Positions 21,030-31,524 of a DNA stretch of 64,000 bases are shown here, piece after piece. Each line of letters begins with the position of its first letter. Position 1 is the stretch's first letter. Origin of the DNA: Cordylochernes scorpioides (taxonomy: Eukaryota; Arthropoda; Arachnida; Pseudoscorpiones; Chernetidae); the NCBI GenBank assembly GCA_030710605.1, contig CP092863.1, positions 117,101,072 through 117,165,071 on the forward strand, written 5' to 3'. The translations under genes and the position numbers were made by a program. The notes beneath the pieces were generated by a model. The model worked only from the letters and a program-made list of their open reading frames with translations, did no database searches and had not been told where the DNA came from.

Positions 21030-21930
21030 TTAAATAAGATTTTATAGTAGATACACATTGCTCTCTATAATAGAATTCTCAAAAACAATGTAATGGCGTT
21101 TTGATTCTTAACACCGGTTTAACAAGAGGTGTGTCCTGTTCATCAAATGTAAACTCCCAATATACATATTATCGCGGTAATGAAGTCATTTTGGATAGAA
21201 TAAAAGAATTATTTATTAAAAATAAAATTCTTAACAAAATTTTCTGACAATGTGTTTCTTTTTAATAATATCATCTAATATTATCTCTACACTCTATAGA
21301 TAGATGGCAATTGAATTTATAAAAAAAAAATATATTAAAAATAAATAGTTAAATAGTTTGTGAGAGAGATAAAAAATGAGAATACATAAACTAAGTTAAA
21401 TATATATAAGAAAGTAATTCCAAATATGGCTGAAGTTTGGCTCACACAAGATGGCGGCTAATGTGTAACTCCCCGTTTGTAGCGCGCGCCAACTCTGTGT
21501 CGGATGTATTATTTACAACTAAATGCTATGAATCAGATAGTAGAGAATATCATGTGTTTTAAAAGAAAGAAAAAAGTATAAAGATACGGAAAATATATGA
21601 TCAGAGTGCAGAAACATAATGAAATAACATTTATTGATCAGGAAACCGAATGTTGTTGACTTTTTTTTTTTTTTTTTGACAAAAAAAAAAATATTTATTG
21701 ACTTTTAAACAATGATTAAGGAAATAATAAAAATATATTTTAAAAATAAACAAAGTATTATTTATATATTTAGGGAAATATATACAGTTATATAAGAAAA
21801 TTTATTCAGCAAGGAAGACTTCCCATCTTGAGAGAGTCCTCCTCCAGACAAGGTCTTCTTGGACCCATCTCAGTTCTACGCCGAGGAAGTACTTGTAAAT
21901 GCGCTTCTTGGCAGACGCCAGGAACGTTAT
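21030..21930. other. AT-rich DNA without a gene
   Basis: Poly-T/poly-A inverted runs at 21660-21692. A short GC-richer patch at 21465-21505 is not explained. Confidence 0.4.
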
Positions 21931-21931
21931 T

Positions 21932-22110
21932 GATGGCAATACGCCATCTATCGGAATAAATATTTGATCAACGTTGTTGTTGTTTTTTTTATTATTATTA
22001 TTTTTTCCATAAATTGGGTATATAAAGTTTATAAGTGAATTAAAAAGAAAACTAGCCACACGTGTTCCGGGTTGTTGACCCTAATCAGAATGGTGTAGAC
22101 TGTACATCTA
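21932..22110. repeat. Hammerhead-repeat family (H1), copy 5
   Basis: GATGGCAATACGCCATC hairpin, CGGAATAAATAT, a (GTT)n/(ATT)n middle, then AGCCACACGTGTTCCGGGTT and the outer stem TGTAGACTGTACATC. Confidence 0.7.
22055..22096 (-). ncRNA. Hammerhead-ribozyme-like core (H1 copy 5)
   Basis: Minus strand: ACACCA, core CUGAUUA (one deviation, G8 to U), stem II GGGU-CAACA-ACCC, core GGAA (expected GAAA), short stem III, then CACGUGUGG. It preserves the CUGA half that copy 3 has lost, while copy 3 preserves GAAA. Together the copies imply an ancestor CUGANGA..GAAA. The GGGC to GGGU change is compensated on the other side of stem II (GCCC to ACCC). Confidence 0.6.
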
Positions 22111-22227
22111 TCAAGGTGGGTGTTCTATTTAATCCCATATTTTGTCCTTTTATCTTTGAAGAGGGTCTCTTGTGAGAAAAGGCCGGAAACCTCGCCTCTA
22201 CATTGTAAGGAGTAAATCTACAACAAC

Positions 22228-22330
22228 TAAAAGCTTTATTAAGACCTTTTGGTCTTATACAGATTCTGCGAGTAGAAGAGGGTATACACAGGAATAACAC
22301 AGTAACAGTAACAATAATCAGCAATGTTAT
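22228..22330 (-). repeat. LINE 3' tail, reverse
   Basis: Minus strand ends CGCAGAATCTGTATAAGACC, AAAAGGTCTTAATAAAGC. The hairpin AAGACC-AAAA-GGTCTT is perfect here. More of the 3' untranslated region probably extends to about 22550, but no protein motif supports it. Confidence 0.65.
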
Positions 22331-23130
22331 TTACAATGTGTCAAATAAGGGGAAAGAAGAAAGAAAGGGCTTGGTATAAACTTATATACAAGCAATAGAG
22401 AACAAGCAGTTCCTTGTCTTAAAGAACAATAATTAGTGTAGTATTGACAGAGATTTAGATTAGTGCAAATTGAAAGAGGAATATACAACAATGTCATAAT
22501 TATCAGACATCTATACTGTAAGAAGTAAATCAAATTTCAGTTCAGACGGTGCTAAAACTATGCTTAGAATTAATGTACAATTTTGGGAGAAGAATCTGAA
22601 ATTCAAAAAGGTTGTACAGAACTCCGAGAGAAGGGAAATAATACCCCAGCCACTAAATAAAGGGTTGCGGATAAATAGAACTGTGTCACAGGCCTCTCAG
22701 AGAGACCTTCTTGTCAACCTTCGTAAAGCAGTAAAAGCGGCATATACGAGGAACGTGGGTGAGCCGTGAGGTTAACGATCCGATACACCTAATTAGGCGA
22801 ACAATATCCCTAATATAGAAGCGGTGCCCCACGAGATTAATCTCTCTGCGCTGCGCTTTTTTTACTTTTCAATTTGCATATTGTTTTGTGACCCTACATT
22901 CCTTCCCTCTCTCGGTCCACCGCGGTATAGGGGGACAATCCTGGAACTAAATACATTTTATAGAATCGTATCATCCGTTGATGGCGAATTGTTGACTTTG
23001 CTTAGACCTTTTAAAGAAACTGATTCCAATATATTAATCAAATATTATCTTTATTGTGAAAAAAAAAATAGTACAAATGTGATATTGTACTGGAATAAGG
23101 TTCATAAATTTAAAAAAGATAAAAGGCATC
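22331..23130. other. Unassigned sequence with short ORFs
   Basis: Frames of 69 and 119 codons (+) at 22560-22769 and 22824-23183. The second starts in unique DNA and ends inside an H1 repeat; neither shows a known domain. Confidence 0.4.
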
Positions 23131-23134
23131 TCCT

Positions 23135-23290
23135 TATCGGGCGACTGAAAGTTTCTGATGGCTTGCGCCATCTATCGGAATAAATATCACTTATTTGTTT
23201 TAATTATTCCAGAATTGGCCAAATACCTATTCTTGATTAATCAAGAAAAGCTAACCACGTGCGCGTTTCGGGCTGTTGGCCCTCGTCTTT
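23135..23290. repeat. Hammerhead-repeat family (H1), copy 6
   Basis: GGCATCTCCTTATCGGGCGA, TTCTGATGGCTTGCGCCATC, CGGAATAAATATCAC, TTGATTAATCAAGAAAAGCT and the core at 23254-23288, where the copy stops abruptly. Gives the cleanest view of the unit from its outer end to the core. Confidence 0.75.
23254..23288 (-). ncRNA. Hammerhead-ribozyme-like core, 5' truncated (H1 copy 6)
   Basis: Minus strand: GACGA, stem II GGGC-CAACA-GCCC, GAAA, CGCGCA, CGUGG. The CU of the core and the 5' side of stem I are replaced by flanking DNA (AAAGACGA). GAAA and stem II are intact, and G5 is present. Confidence 0.5.
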
Positions 23291-23721
23291 ATTAATTATA
23301 TTTATTGATTTACGAGAGAGAGAAAATATATAAAAGGGAAACTTATAACAATAGTAAACAAAATAAACTTTATCTTCTAACGGTTATCGCCTATTTACTT
23401 GTGATCTTACATACATACTCTGTGGGAACAATTAATTTATTAAACTTAAAATATATCTACAAATCGTATCCTATTTGGAAGTCAGTTTTCATGGAAATTG
23501 ATTCTACTCTATCTGGCAACTTTTATCTCTTGATGGAATTCTGAGGAGACTTCATTAAAGAGACAATCTTTTCTGGAATTTTTGGGAAAATACATAGAAT
23601 AAGAATATTTCATATTTCAAATTCGGATTGTGCTTGGAAAGGCCATAATTAAAGAATTTAAAGTGGAAAAGGTGTATTTTGAATGTATAAATTAAAGATA
23701 ATTTTAAAATATATATATATA

Positions 23722-24488
23722 CACTCATGGACAAAAATTAAGGAAGTGGAAAGTCTATGATGAGCCGGTCATTTATTCTCTATATATTTTTAAGAAGACC
23801 AATTTTGTTCACACTTGGTTATCTCATGTGTCTTCAATAAAGGTCACTGTAATATCTTTCAGAGTTATTGTCTGAGATATACATACTGAAAGGTACAATT
23901 TCCTTAAGTTTTGTCCGTGAGTATATATTGGTTATCTCATGTGTCTTCAATAAAGGTCACTGTAATATCTTTCAGAGTTATTGTCTGAGATATACATACT
24001 GAAAGGTACAATTTCCTTAAGTTTTGTCCGTGAGTATATATTGGTTATCTCATGTGTCTTCAATAAAGGTCACTGTAATATCTTTCAGAGTTATTGTCTG
24101 AGATATACATACTGAAAGGTACAATTTCCTTAAGTTTTGTCCATGAGTGTATATTGGTTATCTCGTGTGTCTTCAATAAAGGTCACTGTAATATCTTTCA
24201 GAGTTATTGTCTGAGATATACATACTGAAAGGTACAATTTCCTTAAGTTTTGTCCAGGAGTGTATATTGGTTATCTCGTGTGTCTTCAATAAAGGTCACT
24301 GTAATATCTTTCAGAGTTATTGTCTGAGATATACATACTGAAAGGTACAATTTCCTTAAGTTTTGTCCAGGAGTGTATATTGGTTATCTCGTGTGTCTTC
24401 AATAATGGTCACTGTAATATCTTTCAGAGTTATTGTCTGAGATATACATACTGAAAGGTAAAATTTCCTTAAGTTTTGTCCAGGAGTG
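23722..24488. mobile_element. M1 miniature element with 7 tandem internal units
   Basis: The left end CACTCATGGACAAAAATTAA and T-rich middle are followed by seven head-to-tail units of about 113 bp. Units differ at a few positions. The first two junctions read GTCCGTGAG, the next GTCCATGAG, later ones GTCCAGGAG, giving a left-to-right series of variants. Confidence 0.9.
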
Positions 24489-24489
24489 T

Positions 24490-25145
24490 ATATTTAATTT
24501 ATATAAAATACTAGGGGGCATATTTCGGATTGGATTAGAAAGTTTATTTAGATCCAAATAAACGCGATAGTTCGACAAACCGTTTTTAAAATGTTTTTTA
24601 AAGTAAATCACGTGTCATATACGCGATTCTCAATTAATACTTTCAATAAATATGCGACAACCAGAAATAACACCAATTGCAGCAATATGAAGGCGGGTAC
24701 ATGGCTCTTGCATTGCTTGAAAAATAGAACAGCTTCCCCCAAAATATTCATTTTTATCTAAATAAATATTTTTGTTAAATCCCAAACATGCCCAATTATA
24801 TAGATATAATCATATTTATGTTTATATAGCTAATGATAGAGTAAGTGTGTATTCTTAGAAAGTAGGTAAAATGGGACAAAGTGATTGATATAAAGGCTCT
24901 CAAGTAAAATTCTAGAAAATTCAGTGTAATTTTGATGGCTTCCTGTGAGAAATCGATGACAACAATACTAATTTAACTATTGTTCAACAAGGAAAGTCTT
25001 TTTAACAACCTACTTGCCTAGACTGCCAATTATTTGACAGAGCGTCCTGCCCATTTAGTCAGTAGGGAGTCTTTTGTTTCACGTTTCCACGCTGGGTCAT
25101 TTGGTGAGGCTTCCTCCTGTTTGTTTGATTAGATTCTTTTCTTTT
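24490..25145. other. Unassigned AT-rich sequence
   Basis: No gene or repeat end recognised. Confidence 0.4.
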
Positions 25146-25149
25146 TCCA

Positions 25150-25260
25150 TCACATTAAGGACAGTAGAAGTTTGTCTCGTGTAAAAGAAACATTCGTGTT
25201 TTGATGCTTCCATTTCTTATATGTAGATGGCGCGTTATCACCTTATAATTAAATAATCAA
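25150..25260. repeat. Short dispersed repeat, two nearby copies (25150 and 25687)
   Basis: GACAGTAGAAGTTTGT, AAACATTCGTGTTTT, ATTTCTTATATGTAG and CCTTATAATTA recur in order at 25687-25795. Confidence 0.6.
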
Positions 25261-25439
25261 TTGCCGTTCATGACAAATGATTAATTATGCTTAAATGGTC
25301 TCGTACTTATTGTTTGCGGAAGAGCATTGCTCGATGAAAATATTTAAATGTAATTCTACTGTCCTATAATCTTATGTACATAGTTTGCTTGAATACTATT
25401 TCTAGGATTCCACCCTTCAGTTTATCATATATAAGCAGA

Positions 25440-25570
25440 ATGATCCAATATAGTATTAGAGTATTTAAAGAATGAAAATAAAACCTTTCGCAAAGAGTTT
25501 CTTTTTATTATATTTCACGCGAGCTTTCGGGCTAGAACCGCCCTTCTACAGGCAAAATGAACTATTTGTT
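25440..25570. repeat. Half element of palindromic family P1
   Basis: Contains GCGAGCTTTCGGGCTAGAAC then CGCCCTTCTACAGGC, the P1 box, without an inverted partner. Confidence 0.6.
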
Positions 25571-25804
25571 TTTTCGAGAGACATTTTATAGCTCTAAGAA
25601 GCGGTCTGGTAGATTAAATTGGTGAAACTGCTGGGAGGGTTGACCACTGATGAACCAAGCCCTCCCAATATTTGTTTATCGCAGTAATGACAGTAGAAGT
25701 TTGTTTTATATATAAAATAAACATTCGTGTTTTATGCTTTGATTTCTTATATATAGCTGGCATTATTTCGCCTTATGATTAGATTATTTTATGTAGGAAA
25801 GTCA

Positions 25805-26105
25805 TCTTTTACCTCGGGGGTTGGTGAGGAGTAGTATAAACCGTCCTGTTTTCTATAGTGACGGCCTGAGATCGAATACCACATTGGGCACTTCTTTTCT
25901 CAATACTAATTAGCTTCAATAGCCCCTGATTCTTACAAAAGTCCAACTCAACCAATAAGGGAAAGTAACCTAACGGAGCTCTGGAATACTTGCAAGTGTA
26001 ATAGTCGAACTGCACTTTCTACAAGTGTAGACATTTGGCGTGCTTGTAGTAAAAGCAGTCGCTAACTACCCACCATAATTATCATGGTTTGTACCACGTT
26101 ATTTG
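25805..26105 (-). repeat. S2 dispersed repeat, reverse
   Basis: Reverse copy of 20762-21025: AAAGTCCAACTCAACCA, CCTAACGGAGCTC, AAAAGCAGTCGCTAACTACC, ATGGTTTGTACCACGT. Confidence 0.7.
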
Positions 26106-26430
26106 GGATACGTTTTTGACGTGACAACGTCTTAAATTAGGTTGCGGCTGGGAGTCACTTATGAAAAAGTGTAACGCCCGGTAACGTTACGATGAGTCAT
26201 CGAACGAGAGTGCTGCGCGCGCAGCGCTAGAGAATTAGGCGCATTGAATCGGCGCATGCTTGTCTCTGTCTTTGTCTTTCTCGAACGTTCTTGGCGTTGG
26301 AAAAAACAAGAAAGCGTCATAATACAAGTTCACACGTGTGGTTAAAGTATCGTCAGCTGTGTCTGTAGTGAAAATGTGGAGTGCTTAGATTCGTCATTTA
26401 CAACAACTACAACAATAAAGGTAAATAATT
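26106..26430. other. GC-richer unexplained segment
   Basis: CpG-containing sequence (GCGCGCGCAGCGC near 26214) followed by CAACAATAAAGGTAAATAAT, where GGTAAAT could be a 5' splice site. It could be a promoter with a noncoding first exon, or part of a transposon whose nuclease relic lies at 26.88 kb. Confidence 0.3.
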
Positions 26431-26598
26431 GTACACTGATATTTCATTATCGTAAACTATGATTGATTGATTAATTGTTAGATTGACACAAAAGTTGAGA
26501 AACTGAGTTTATAGGTTATGTCATACTATTGATAAATGTTGATAGTGTTAAGTAAATTATTAGTTTAAAATTAATTAATTAATTAATTATTATTTTAC

Positions 26599-26882
26599 AA
26601 ATTTTAAATAGTTTCAAATTTATTTAGCAAAAATTTGAACCTTCGATCTGAATAAATGTTTTGATTTTCGAATTGATTCTTTAAAATTACAAATATTAAG
26701 AAAAGTGGCAGATATAAGAAAACTTTATTTAAACTGTGTTGAGCAAGAATTTTAACATCTAATTTAAGTAAATGTTTTAATTTTCAACTTCATCATTTAC
26801 AATTACAAATTTTATTTAATTTCAAATTTATTTAGCAAAAATTTGAACCTTCGATCTGAATAAGTGTTTTGATTTTCAAATA
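26599..26882. repeat. Direct repeat pair
   Basis: A roughly 70-bp segment containing TTTAGCAAAAATTTGAACCT and TCGATCTGAATAA occurs at about 26599-26672 and 26811-26882, same orientation. Confidence 0.7.
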
Positions 26883-27417
26883 CCAACGCGGCTGGTGGAG
26901 TGGCGATCTATCGTAAATTATCATCGACATCTACGGCGGAAGTGTTCCAAGTTGCGATTACAGACGTAACTCGTGTCATTAAAACCAAGGGTGACATGTG
27001 CATGACTGAAGTTACTTGCTTCGCCGCTAATACTAGCTTCAAGTTTATACTCGGTGCTGTATATATTCATCCAGGGAGCTAGTATGCAGGATATTGGAAT
27101 GTTACTATGGCAAGGACTCGGTCATTCACAACAGCCAGTACGTGCCACCGTTCGTGCAAGTTGATTCTAGTATACCGATTCTTCTGTGTGGTGATTTTAA
27201 CAAAAACGTAAAGCCTGACAACTCGTTTCTTAAATTCATGAAAAATACGTATAATCTTGATTGCGTATCAAACGTTTCTAAGTCAACTACGTTAAAAGGA
27301 ACAACTATCGACTTGACTTTCGCAAGACACATTACAGCAGAAACACTTCCTTTCATTTCATATTTCTCCTATCATCGTCCTATCCTCAACAAAATCACTC
27401 AAATAGGAATTAGTTAA
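26876..27417 (+). pseudogene. Endonuclease/exonuclease/phosphatase (EEP) domain relic of a transposon
   Basis: Two overlapping + frames encode successive parts of an EEP nuclease: AAGGVAIYRKL and FILGAVYIHPG in the first, then IPILLCGDFNKNV (the catalytic GDFN) and YFSYHRPIL (the histidine-containing end motif) in the second, separated by a stop/frameshift near 27078-27094. The N-terminal third and any reverse transcriptase or helicase are absent. The GGVAIY..YFSYHRP pattern resembles EEP modules of Helentron-type helicases in arthropods, but a LINE-derived nuclease is possible. Non-functional. Confidence 0.65.
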
Positions 27418-27461
27418 GTTTTAGTTTACATGTACAATGTTTTAGTAAACAAAATATATTT

Positions 27462-27617
27462 CTTGATAAAGAGAGAAAAAATCAAAGATAAGGAGGATAA
27501 GTTTCTTTTATGAACAAACAATCAAGCTTTCGGGCACAAAGTCGCCCTTCTACATTGTTTGTTTGTTCATAAAAGAAACTTATCCTCCTTATCTTTGATT
27601 TTTTCTCTCTTTATCAA
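27462..27617. repeat. Palindromic family P1 element
   Basis: Arms of about 70 bp (TTGATAAAGAGAGAAAAAAT and its inverse) are almost perfect. The hinge carries CAAGCTTTCGGGCACAAAG then CGCCCTTCTACA. A transcript would fold into one long hairpin. Confidence 0.85.
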
Positions 27618-27619
27618 GT

Positions 27620-29080
27620 TACTCCAGAGGATTTTAATTTATTTAAAATATTTCTATAGTTAAAATTTGTGCAATTCTTATTTTCATTCAATTCCTTGTT
27701 CCCATTGTGCAATTTAATTATATTCATATCAATAAATATTCTACCGTTGTCACGTAAATTCTTCGCCCGTAAAACCGACTTTACAGGCAACCATTGTTTT
27801 TTTTTTTAACCGAGGCTTTCAATACATCCTTCAACCAATATTTCCAGTAAGCTATATCATGTATTATCGCCACATGACAGTTATCTCAGTATTCCAATGT
27901 TATCTCTCCCAACACGTCATTGTAACATGTCACCACGGTATTGTCAACAACACAGTTGTTTAGATATGCATTAAGAATGTTTGAAAGATAACCTCTTGGG
28001 GCCATCTAGGAATCTAAATGTATTGTTAACGATGAACAAGATTCAAATTTCTCAGCTTTTTCTCGACCCCCTTACTTACAGAGTTGAGGGTGTAGGGTGA
28101 GACCCGGATGATAACGGCCTGGCCATCCCCACGTCGGACTAAGGCTTGCATCTATAAATATTCTTAATCCTATGGGTGAAAGGAGTCCATGAGAACCTCT
28201 CAGTGTCTGGAGGAGGACCTCTCTGTCAATGCCTCCTAGGCTGATCTAAATATAAACACGTTTTATGAAAACAGAGCAATCCAAACATAGGATCCCAGAA
28301 GAGAAAATGGGTGAACATCCTCGTCAAAATATTGGATTTTTAAAATAAATATTATTAATCCAAAATGAGATCTTATTTTTTAAATGTTTTTAAAATGCAT
28401 TGCGCTATTTCCATCCTATATTTTTTATATATCCTATAGATATGTATTTATTACTCGATTATTGATATCAATATATACTGAATCAATCAACCAATCAATC
28501 ACTATCAATAAAGCCAGTGATGGAAAGCCGCACTGAGAGTGCGCGTGTGAAAGGTTTCAAAGATGTTATTAATAAGGCAGAGAGATGTACGGCGGCATCG
28601 AGGTCGCGCAGATGTAGAGCAAGTTGGAAAGAGGGTTAAAGGATGGTCGGTGGTGAAAGATCGATGGTTATTGATGGGATGGACCTTGCCAGCCAGCCTT
28701 CACGGAATCTCTGGACGGACAGTACAATGGGGGTCATTTCAAGCTTGTTCAAGCTGACATCCACCATTGCCTTTATAAAAGTTTCTCCTACTTAGCCGTT
28801 TATACCTGTATTAGCGAAATTGGGGGGAATAAGGTTAAGATGTACTTTTAGGACTGATTGATGGAAATTTTAACTGGGAAAGTATCAATCACACAATATA
28901 TACAAAAGAAGAAAGAAATCTTTCTCGGGTTAAATGATGTAGCCTAGTTTTTCCGACATTTTTCACGGAAGAGGTGTCTTTTTTTTTTTATGACTGATTT
29001 TTTAACAAAAATTGTCCATCTATATTTTGACCATAGACTTGATCCAGCCACATTGTGATCTGAAAACTTCTTTAAATAAT
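27620..29080. other. Mostly unassigned; GC-richer patch 28500-28770
   Basis: No domain recognised. GTCTGGAGGAGGACCTCTC near 28208 resembles part of the LINE 3' region near 31240. The 64-codon + frame at 28563 lies in the GC-richer patch and has no known motif. Confidence 0.35.
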
Positions 29081-29089
29081 TATAAATAT

Positions 29090-29345
29090 TTCATGGATTC
29101 CTTTTGTGGATCTCATGATATCAAAACCTGCCCTGGATTGACGAGGGCCATTGCCCGGATTTACCGAAACTGGTGTTATTTGTTTCATGCAAACACCACT
29201 TTATTCAGTCAAATGCCATAATTGTACCGCCATCTATTTAGGAGAAACAAACAGAACAATATACGGATAAGAATGAAAGATTATAGCAGGAATGCAAGAA
29301 ATAATGGCCCTAAATCATATAGCCAAACACATAATAAAAACTGGT
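29090..29345 (+). pseudogene. Penelope-like element GIY-YIG endonuclease relic
   Basis: One + frame gives CGSHDIKTCPG (29105 onward), the cysteine-rich linker type found before Penelope nucleases. A second frame gives VKCHNCTAIYLGETNRTI (29208 onward), matching the C-x2-C..IY-GET-R core of the GIY-YIG domain. After about 29267 the frame shifts again into RMKDYSRNARNNG. At least two frameshifts separate the parts, and no reverse transcriptase is recognisable upstream. In Penelope elements this nuclease nicks target DNA for priming. Inactive here. Confidence 0.6.
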
Positions 29346-29514
29346 CACATTTTTTATCTGCAGAATGTTGAATGCCATCATCATAACACATAATTTATAA
29401 AATAATATATTATATTTAGAAGCCTTGATATCACTATGACCTCCCCTCGTAGTTTATTCATATTGCGAAACAAGGTAATAGATGATTAGTGCATATCCAA
29501 ACAAAATAGTGATT

Positions 29515-29765
29515 ATCAAAATTCGAAACTATTATAGACGCGTATGATTCTTTTTAAAAATTAAACAATTTATACTGCCATCAAAATTCGAAACTATTAT
29601 AGACGCGTATGATTCTTTTTAAAAATAAACAATTTCTACTGTCCTTACTGCAATGGAAAAATTAAAGGGAGGGCCTGGCTTAGTCCAAGTTTCGAATTTT
29701 AATAACAGATGGCGCGCTAATGCATTATAATTTCTACTGTCCTTACTGCAATGGAAAAATTAATG
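29515..29765. repeat. Short local tandem duplications
   Basis: ATTCGAAACTATTATAGACG and CGTATGATTCTTTTTAAAAA occur twice in tandem (period about 61 bp). TTTCTACTGTCCTTACTGCA then ATGGAAAAATTAA recurs about 100 bp later. Confidence 0.7.
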
Positions 29766-29769
29766 TTGA

Positions 29770-30529
29770 AAATTGGCCATCAAAATATCAGTGAATATTT
29801 GAAATAAATTATAAAAGAAATATTCAAAGCAAGACTGATGGACTCGAGTCCAGTCGAGCTTTTTACAAATATCTATTTTGAAATGTTTATACTTAGAAGA
29901 AACGTCCGTGGAAGACTTTTTAACCTGAAAGAGAGCTTGCGAATACTAAAATAATAAATTTGTGAATTAACCCTTTGCTGAGTACGTAATTAATTATTCT
30001 TAAAATACCACTTTGAACATGTCAACTCCCTGAAACTGGAGCTATGTCTATCTTTTTAAATCTGTTTAAAACAGGTATAGTTTGTAACTGTCTTTTATTG
30101 AATGGTTAAATGGAAAAGCCTGATGAGAGAGAATAATCAATCTAAGAATATTTTGCCAAGTGGAAAATTAGGGAAGACAAAAACTTCAGGATGAGACAGC
30201 ATTTTTTTTAAGGCAAGAACAAACTATGGATGATAATCAAAAGATAATCAAAAGAGGGAAGTTTACAGAGTAGCAAAATATAAACATTAAAAAAATAATA
30301 CTCTGCTAATAAAATAATAAATACTTTGTTACAATATCCTTTGTATTAGAAAAACGCAAGTTACCATTTTTTGAAGAGTATTTTATGGTTTAAATAAATG
30401 AATTACCTGCAGTTTTTAACAAGCTGTTGTAAGTATTAATTTCTTCTACAATTAGCATATTTACCTACTTATTTATTGTTAGAAGAAAGAAAGAAATAAA
30501 AAAAAGCCATCAACACATCGTGGTCTGTC
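29770..30529. other. AT-rich DNA without a gene
   Basis: Nothing recognised. Confidence 0.4.
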
Positions 30530-30925
30530 AAGCCGTAAATGGGTAACGATTGTAACGTTATTTTTAGCGGTAACGGGTTTCTGCCCGGACACCTCGACGG
30601 AAGCAAGCCTCTAACAAGCTGTCATCGCGGTGTGAGATCCCCAGAAAAAGTGGCACGAGCTGCTAATTTTGCATTCGTCCGTTCAAGTGCGGAAGGCGGG
30701 CGGAGGTCCTCTATTTTTGGCGCTACCTGCCCAGCGGTCACTTGCTATTTCAGCGGAATGGGGCTAATGTTGCGGTTTGTTTCATTAAACCGGACGGATA
30801 CCACAATGGCCTGCACCTCTACACGTTAGATTTCATGGCTTGTTGCCCGTGTTCTAACTTACTTCCTTCGACTCGAAACGTGGGAATTCTCGGACGTTCC
30901 TCAGCCAGCGTTTCCTCTTCCTAAA
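30530..30925. other. GC-richer island of unknown nature
   Basis: High-complexity sequence with balanced composition in AT-rich surroundings. It contains a 96-codon + frame at 30539-30829 without known motifs. Could be a conserved regulatory element, an exon or an old repeat. Confidence 0.35.
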
Positions 30926-31185
30926 TCTTTTTTTTTTTTTTTAGCTGAAAACTTCTAAAAATATTCTCAAATATATTGAAACCATATTCTAGACAGGGCT
31001 TGGTGTGATGGAAAGTTCGCTGGACCTCATCCAGTTTCGTATTTAAGATGGAAAACAAGCTGACTAGGGCGTGAACAGAAGTCACAACTCTCTTATTACA
31101 AGATGCAAACAAAGAAATCCTTCTAGAGAAATAGTATTATAAAAATAAGCATATCTCTAAGTGTGATGTACCTGGCGTCTACCAA
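30926..31185. other. Unassigned sequence
   Basis: Begins with a poly-T run; nothing recognised. Confidence 0.35.
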
Positions 31186-31189
31186 GACT

Positions 31190-31522
31190 TGTCTATATAG
31201 GTTCTATCTCTATATTGAACTGAAGCTCGGGTTGATCTTGTCTGGAGGAGGACTCTCTCAGGGTGGTGGAGCCTTCTTTACTAAGTACAGCTGTAAATAT
31301 ATTTCCTATTTTTCTCTTTTACTATTTAACCATTGACTATAATAAGTTTTCCTGTATATAAATTTCATTATTACCATTAAATGTGATTAGCTTTTAAAAT
31401 AATACCATTGCTGATTACTGGTACTATTACTGTTATTCTCTTTCCTGCATGTATCCTACATTTCTGCTTGGAGAATCTATATAAGATCAAAAGGTCTTAA
31501 TAAAGATTTCTGCGTTGTTGTT
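31190..31522 (+). mobile_element. LINE 3' untranslated region and tail
   Basis: Ends in TTGGAGAATCTATATAAGAT, CAAAAGGTCTTAATAAAG, then a GTTGTT tail. Upstream GTCTGGAGGAGGACTCTCTC resembles 28208. No coding part remains. Confidence 0.55.
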
Positions 31523-31524
31523 TA

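Noticed and set aside
30539-30829. 96-codon plus-strand frame as a gene
   Set aside because: No motif, no splice or polyA context; kept only as part of an unexplained island.
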